Assembly: GCA_015350385.1 (NCBI GenBank)
Contig: WNKI01000001.1
Location: 3,455,835 to 3,503,185, forward strand
Source: Aculops lycopersici
Lineage: Eukaryota > Arthropoda > Arachnida > Trombidiformes > Eriophyidae
Direction: 5' to 3'
DNA length: 47,351 nucleotides
Positions within the stretch are counted from its first letter, which is position 1; every line of letters starts with the position of its first letter. Below, piece by piece: positions 43,705 to 47,351 of this stretch. The translations under genes and the position numbers were made by a program. The notes under the pieces were generated by a model, which saw nothing but the letters and a program-made list of their open reading frames with translations, was not told the DNA's origin and ran no database searches.

Positions 43705-45375
43705 TTCCCCATTCACTTGCTTGGCCAGTTGCTAGCCGCTAGTCGCTAGCTACCTACTCTAGTGGCACCAGCGAGAGCAACGCAAATCCCGCGAGACCAA
43801 CTCAAACTCGAGCTTTATTTCCAACTCTAACGCAAAGGCAAACTAAAACCAGAACCCAAAGTTATGTGGGCAAAATGTCGGCTCGAGTTATGATTTTGCG
43901 CCGACGATTCGATGATTTCTCGCTCCCTCAGCTCACATTCGAGTTTGTGTATCATAATTCAACGGTTAGATTTGGCACTCAAGCTAAGTGACTCTCTGAC
44001 TTTTATTCAATTATGAGCTAACTGGCGCCACCTGCCGGCTAGGACTGACCAGTGGCCAGTGGCTAAAGGTCATCTTTGCTTCCGCTTCCAACCGTCTGGC
44101 AAGCTGGTGGCCTCTATTGAGGCGAATGGAACGAAACGAAACGAAACTTAATTGATATTCGCTTCGAGCGCAAATCTTGCTTGGAAGAGTTTGTCTGCCT
44201 GTAAGTCATTCGATTGCTCGCAAGCTGTGAAACTCTTGACCGCTGGTCCTCCATCTTCAACTATGGAGCCCAAATGGATGGAAACCGATTGGCCAGCTTC
44301 CGGTCCAAAGTTGCCAAGCTCGGTTCGCTGGCGGACAGAACGTGGCGCCTGTACACAACGCCAATTGAAACCAAGGTCCAGCCGGAGGTTTGCCGGCCCA
44401 CTGAAGTCAAAGCAAGCGAGTGACAATATTGAACCGAGAGCCGGAGGCAACTCCACTGGCTCGCTGGCTAGTGAAGTGGACACGAATGGTAGTAAACTGC
44501 TCTCGGTTGGGTTTGTGTATTTGGAAAAACGTGCAACACGACAATACGAACAACCAACTGGGTGCAGTAGTAGCAGCAGCAATAGAAACGGCGACGCGTC
44601 ACAACCACTTGTCGTCGCTAGGCGCGCACGCACACATTTCAAAGCGTCACCCGCGGTCGCTATGTGCCGCACTTTCATAATGCTCGCGTAACGCGCCAAC
44701 AAATGCACCAACACAGAACCGCAGGAGCAAATCGAGAGCGTTGCGCCCATAATGTCAATTATGATGAATTTTTACTCTCCTCTCCTCTCTTGCCGCTTCT
44801 CTATTCCTCTGCCCCTAAAAACCTCCAAACCTCTCGCTTAAGATGGTAGCATTGAAAGGCTAGCCAAATGTCAGGAAGCAGTCGGCTCATCATGCTAGCG
44901 AGTTTATCATTGAGAGAAAAATATCCAAATTTAATTTTATTTCTCCTCTTGTAGTTTCCGAATGCCAAAAGGGCAGACAAACAGACCAGCTGACTGGCTA
45001 ACTGACAAACAGGACGACATCAACCACACCGAAAAAAACCAGACTGACTCACTGAGTTGGATGTAAAATTCATGGCTCAGAAGGGGAAAAGTGAAACGAT
45101 GAGCTGAAGTTTGGAAAGCTTCAAGTCACCAGTGGCGATGATTTGATGAGCTTCCCCACTTTTCTCTGCCTCTATCTCCCTCTATATGTATGTTTTATTA
45201 AATTAAATTGAGTCTCTAGCCTCTGAGGTTCTAATTCACTTTATACAACCTCCTGTTAGTATGCGAGAATTTAACCCTCAGACTACAAGCCAAAAGTAGA
45301 CTACCTGATTACTGGTGGGCTGGTGGCGAAGCAGCTCTCGCAGTGTTCAGTTGTGTTGCGGTATGGTGGTGGTGG

Positions 45376-45398
45376 TGGTGGTTCATCGACAACCACCA
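45376..45398. repeat. 8-bp inverted repeat beside GGT repeat
   Basis: TGGTGGTT (45376-45383) pairs with AACCACCA (45391-45398). The left arm belongs to a GGT microsatellite, which lowers its significance. Confidence 0.5.
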
Positions 45399-47334
45399 TG
45401 CCGTTGATATGTGAGAATCGCACGTAAACGGTAACAGGCGGTGACAACGATGGAAAGGACGATGGCGACATGAGGACAACAACACTGGCGACAGCAACCA
45501 GAGATAAGAGGCGGCAGCCACTCGAACCGTTCGAGCGCCTCGAGCCAACAGCCCGAATTGGGAGTTGAAGCTAATGGAGCTGACGACGGCGGCGGCGGCG
45601 TCGACTTCGGTGGGGCTTTAGACTCAACTTGGCCACCGGGCTACTGCACCGAGATTGAGTGAAAGCAGTCGTCTGTTTGCTTTGGGTTCCCTCTACTCCC
45701 GGCTGAGGTATTTGAAAGCATCGCGTGTCGGCGGCGGCGATACTGAGCCTCGGGAGCTGGGGGCTAGTGAGTTATGGGCGAGCGGCCAGCAACTTCCGTT
45801 TTCATTTGCGGCGAATATCGGCGCCCAGTGGTTGCGGCCACGACCGCCACCAGAACCGGGATCAGATCGGTGGTCGGTGGTGGTAGTTAGTGAGACCGCT
45901 AGCAGCCGCATGTGCACCTGAATCTTAATGAACGAGATGGAGGACTACCACTACCACTACTCGTAGTCGATGACGTTGAGAGGGACAAACTAGACCGCAG
46001 CAACCAACCGATCGGCTGCCGGCCACCCGATTCGAGGTTGAGGCGAGGTTGCCATCGAGAAGCGAGAAAGTGGCGACAATGTGATCAGTGCGATCAGTGG
46101 CTAGCTAGCCGCAAGTGAATATAATGAATGCAATGATACGAGGCCAGCGGTTTAGTCGTTGGAATAATTCATTGTGTGTTTCCATCGGCCTAGAGGAAGT
46201 GAGGGAGTGGAAGTGGCCACTTGCTCCGCGTCTTTGGGTAAGTTACAATTTCGTCGCATCGATTAGCTGGAGGCAATGAATCGCGTTGGCCACTCGATAT
46301 CCGAAAGCCTGGAAAAGTTTTGCATTTTCACTTCAGCTCAAACGAGTGGGCGCGTCAGTCGCTTCGTGGCGGCAACGCATAGCGACAACCACCGCCACCA
46401 GAATCAATGGCGACGAGGTTATCTTTAGCGGCACTCGTACACATGTAGTCGTCTACAGCTAAAGCATTGAACTTATCAACTTCACAGCAACAGCAACAAC
46501 GACCACGACATCTACAACTACAATTACAATCGAGGCAGCCGCTTGCTTCTGCTACCATTGTTGTTGTTATTATTGGTGCCATTGGTGTCGTACTCCTGTC
46601 AATGGCTCGTGGATCGATGAGAGTTGTAGTGCTAGCAGCGACGAAGGCGACGAGTGTAAATTGTAACCAATCTTGTGCTGCAAGCGTCAGTTCAAGTTTG
46701 GCTTTGTTGTTTCTGTAGGTGTTCTTTCGTAATCGACGTGCTCGCCAGCTCTAGTGCCAACAACCTGGCAACTCGACTCTCTATCGATCAGTTAACAACC
46801 CACCAGCTAGCTAACCCGAACAAAAGCTGAATTCTGCGAGTCGGGGCTCAATTTGGATGCCAGACGTTGAAAACTTTAAGGGTAGCGACGACAAAATTGA
46901 GAGAAACAACTAGCGACAAGCTAGAATTGAATCAAATTGAACTCAAACTTAGTGTCGCAGAAACATGGAAGAGCCGAATGGAAACCAGCAAACCAGAGGA
47001 AGTAGAGAAACTAGTGAAACTCTTCTCGATGCACGCAAATAGATTGGCGCGAATTTGTCCTGCTTGTTGTCAGTAGTGTTGGCAGTGGCAGTTGAGGTAG
47101 AAGTGGAAGTGGAGGTGGAACACAACTAGTGGCCGACTCCCAGCGACCACCAGAGTGCCGCTAGGTACCTACAGGAGAGGGGGTGAGTGGAACGGAACGA
47201 ATGTCATCTACATCACGTCGCTACTGATGCTCGACTGCCTGTCTACCTTCTCGCTAGTGGCGCCCGAGGCACAGGAGAGATCTTGGCCGAGCCAACACAT
47301 TGAGAGCCGGACTACGGGATTGCGAGTAGCACTT

Positions 47335-47351
47335 TCTCTCTCTCTCTCTCT
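47335..47351. repeat. (TC)n microsatellite at window end
   Basis: The last 17 bases are a TC run cut by the window edge. Confidence 0.95.

Larger units (their letters stand above)
37006..47334. other. Non-coding stretch to window end
   Basis: No gene is supported. It contains TC/GA and TA repeats, two long perfect hairpins (42949-42976, 43673-43704), a 16-bp palindrome (42701-42716) and a TATATAAG string (39278-39285) with no convincing initiator at the right spacing. Long open frames occur on both strands at 38168-39199 (-, 343 codons) and 44148-44750, but they are low-complexity or mutually overlapping and have no domain. Confidence 0.55.

Noticed and set aside
44148..44750. Overlapping open frames of 179 and 200 codons on opposite strands
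   Set aside because: Both strands are open over the same bases, which fits stop-poor composition better than a gene; no domain or splice context supports either.
46100..46112. GGCTAGCTAGCC palindrome as a special site
   Set aside because: Palindromes of 12 bp are expected about a dozen times in the window; kept only as part of the GCTAGC count.

Overview
This is a nuclear genome window from an animal, most likely an arthropod or another ecdysozoan. The assignment is an inference. It rests on a metazoan-type cathepsin L gene, a metazoan Ty1/copia retrotransposon primed by initiator tRNA-Met, gene-sparse DNA full of GA, TTG and AAT microsatellites, and two assembly gaps. I cannot name the species.

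Only two long coding regions are convincing. The first, at 4283-5443 (+), is an intronless cathepsin L-like cysteine protease. It has a signal peptide, an I29 propeptide with a complete ERFNIN motif, an unusually long glycosylation-rich linker, and a mature papain fold with every catalytic residue and all six disulfide cysteines. A poly(A) signal follows it, and a cluster of GGTAAA repeats lies just upstream. The second, at 24620-30845, is a structurally complete, apparently young LTR retrotransposon of the Ty1/copia superfamily. It has two identical 110-bp LTRs, a 5-bp target-site duplication (catta), a tRNA-iMet primer-binding site and a polypurine tract. A single 1939-residue frame encodes Gag, protease, integrase, reverse transcriptase and RNase H and then continues, with no stop, into a roughly 640-residue envelope-like glycoprotein. 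That region has a signal peptide, basic cleavage-type sites, a helical segment, six N-glycosylation sequons, a C-terminal membrane anchor and a cytoplasmic tail.

The remaining 40 kb has no gene I can defend. It holds microsatellites at 1-44, 2372-2427, 4091-4128, 8271-8320, 17104-17206, 22478-22518, 42781-42811 and elsewhere, degenerate minisatellites, and one short tRNA-derived element flanked by an 8-bp direct repeat (13669-13788). It also holds several isolated, perfectly paired inverted repeats with 11-13 bp arms, far more than chance predicts. CAGGTA and GCTAGC motifs look over-represented. Gaps lie at 17264-17469 and 36122-36991. Both window ends and one flank of each gap sit in GA/TC repeats, so the assembly seems to break at that repeat type.

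The strongest candidate for something new is the copia element with an envelope-like domain fused in frame to its polyprotein: a possible animal Ty1/copia-type endogenous virus. The set of dispersed perfect hairpins comes second.
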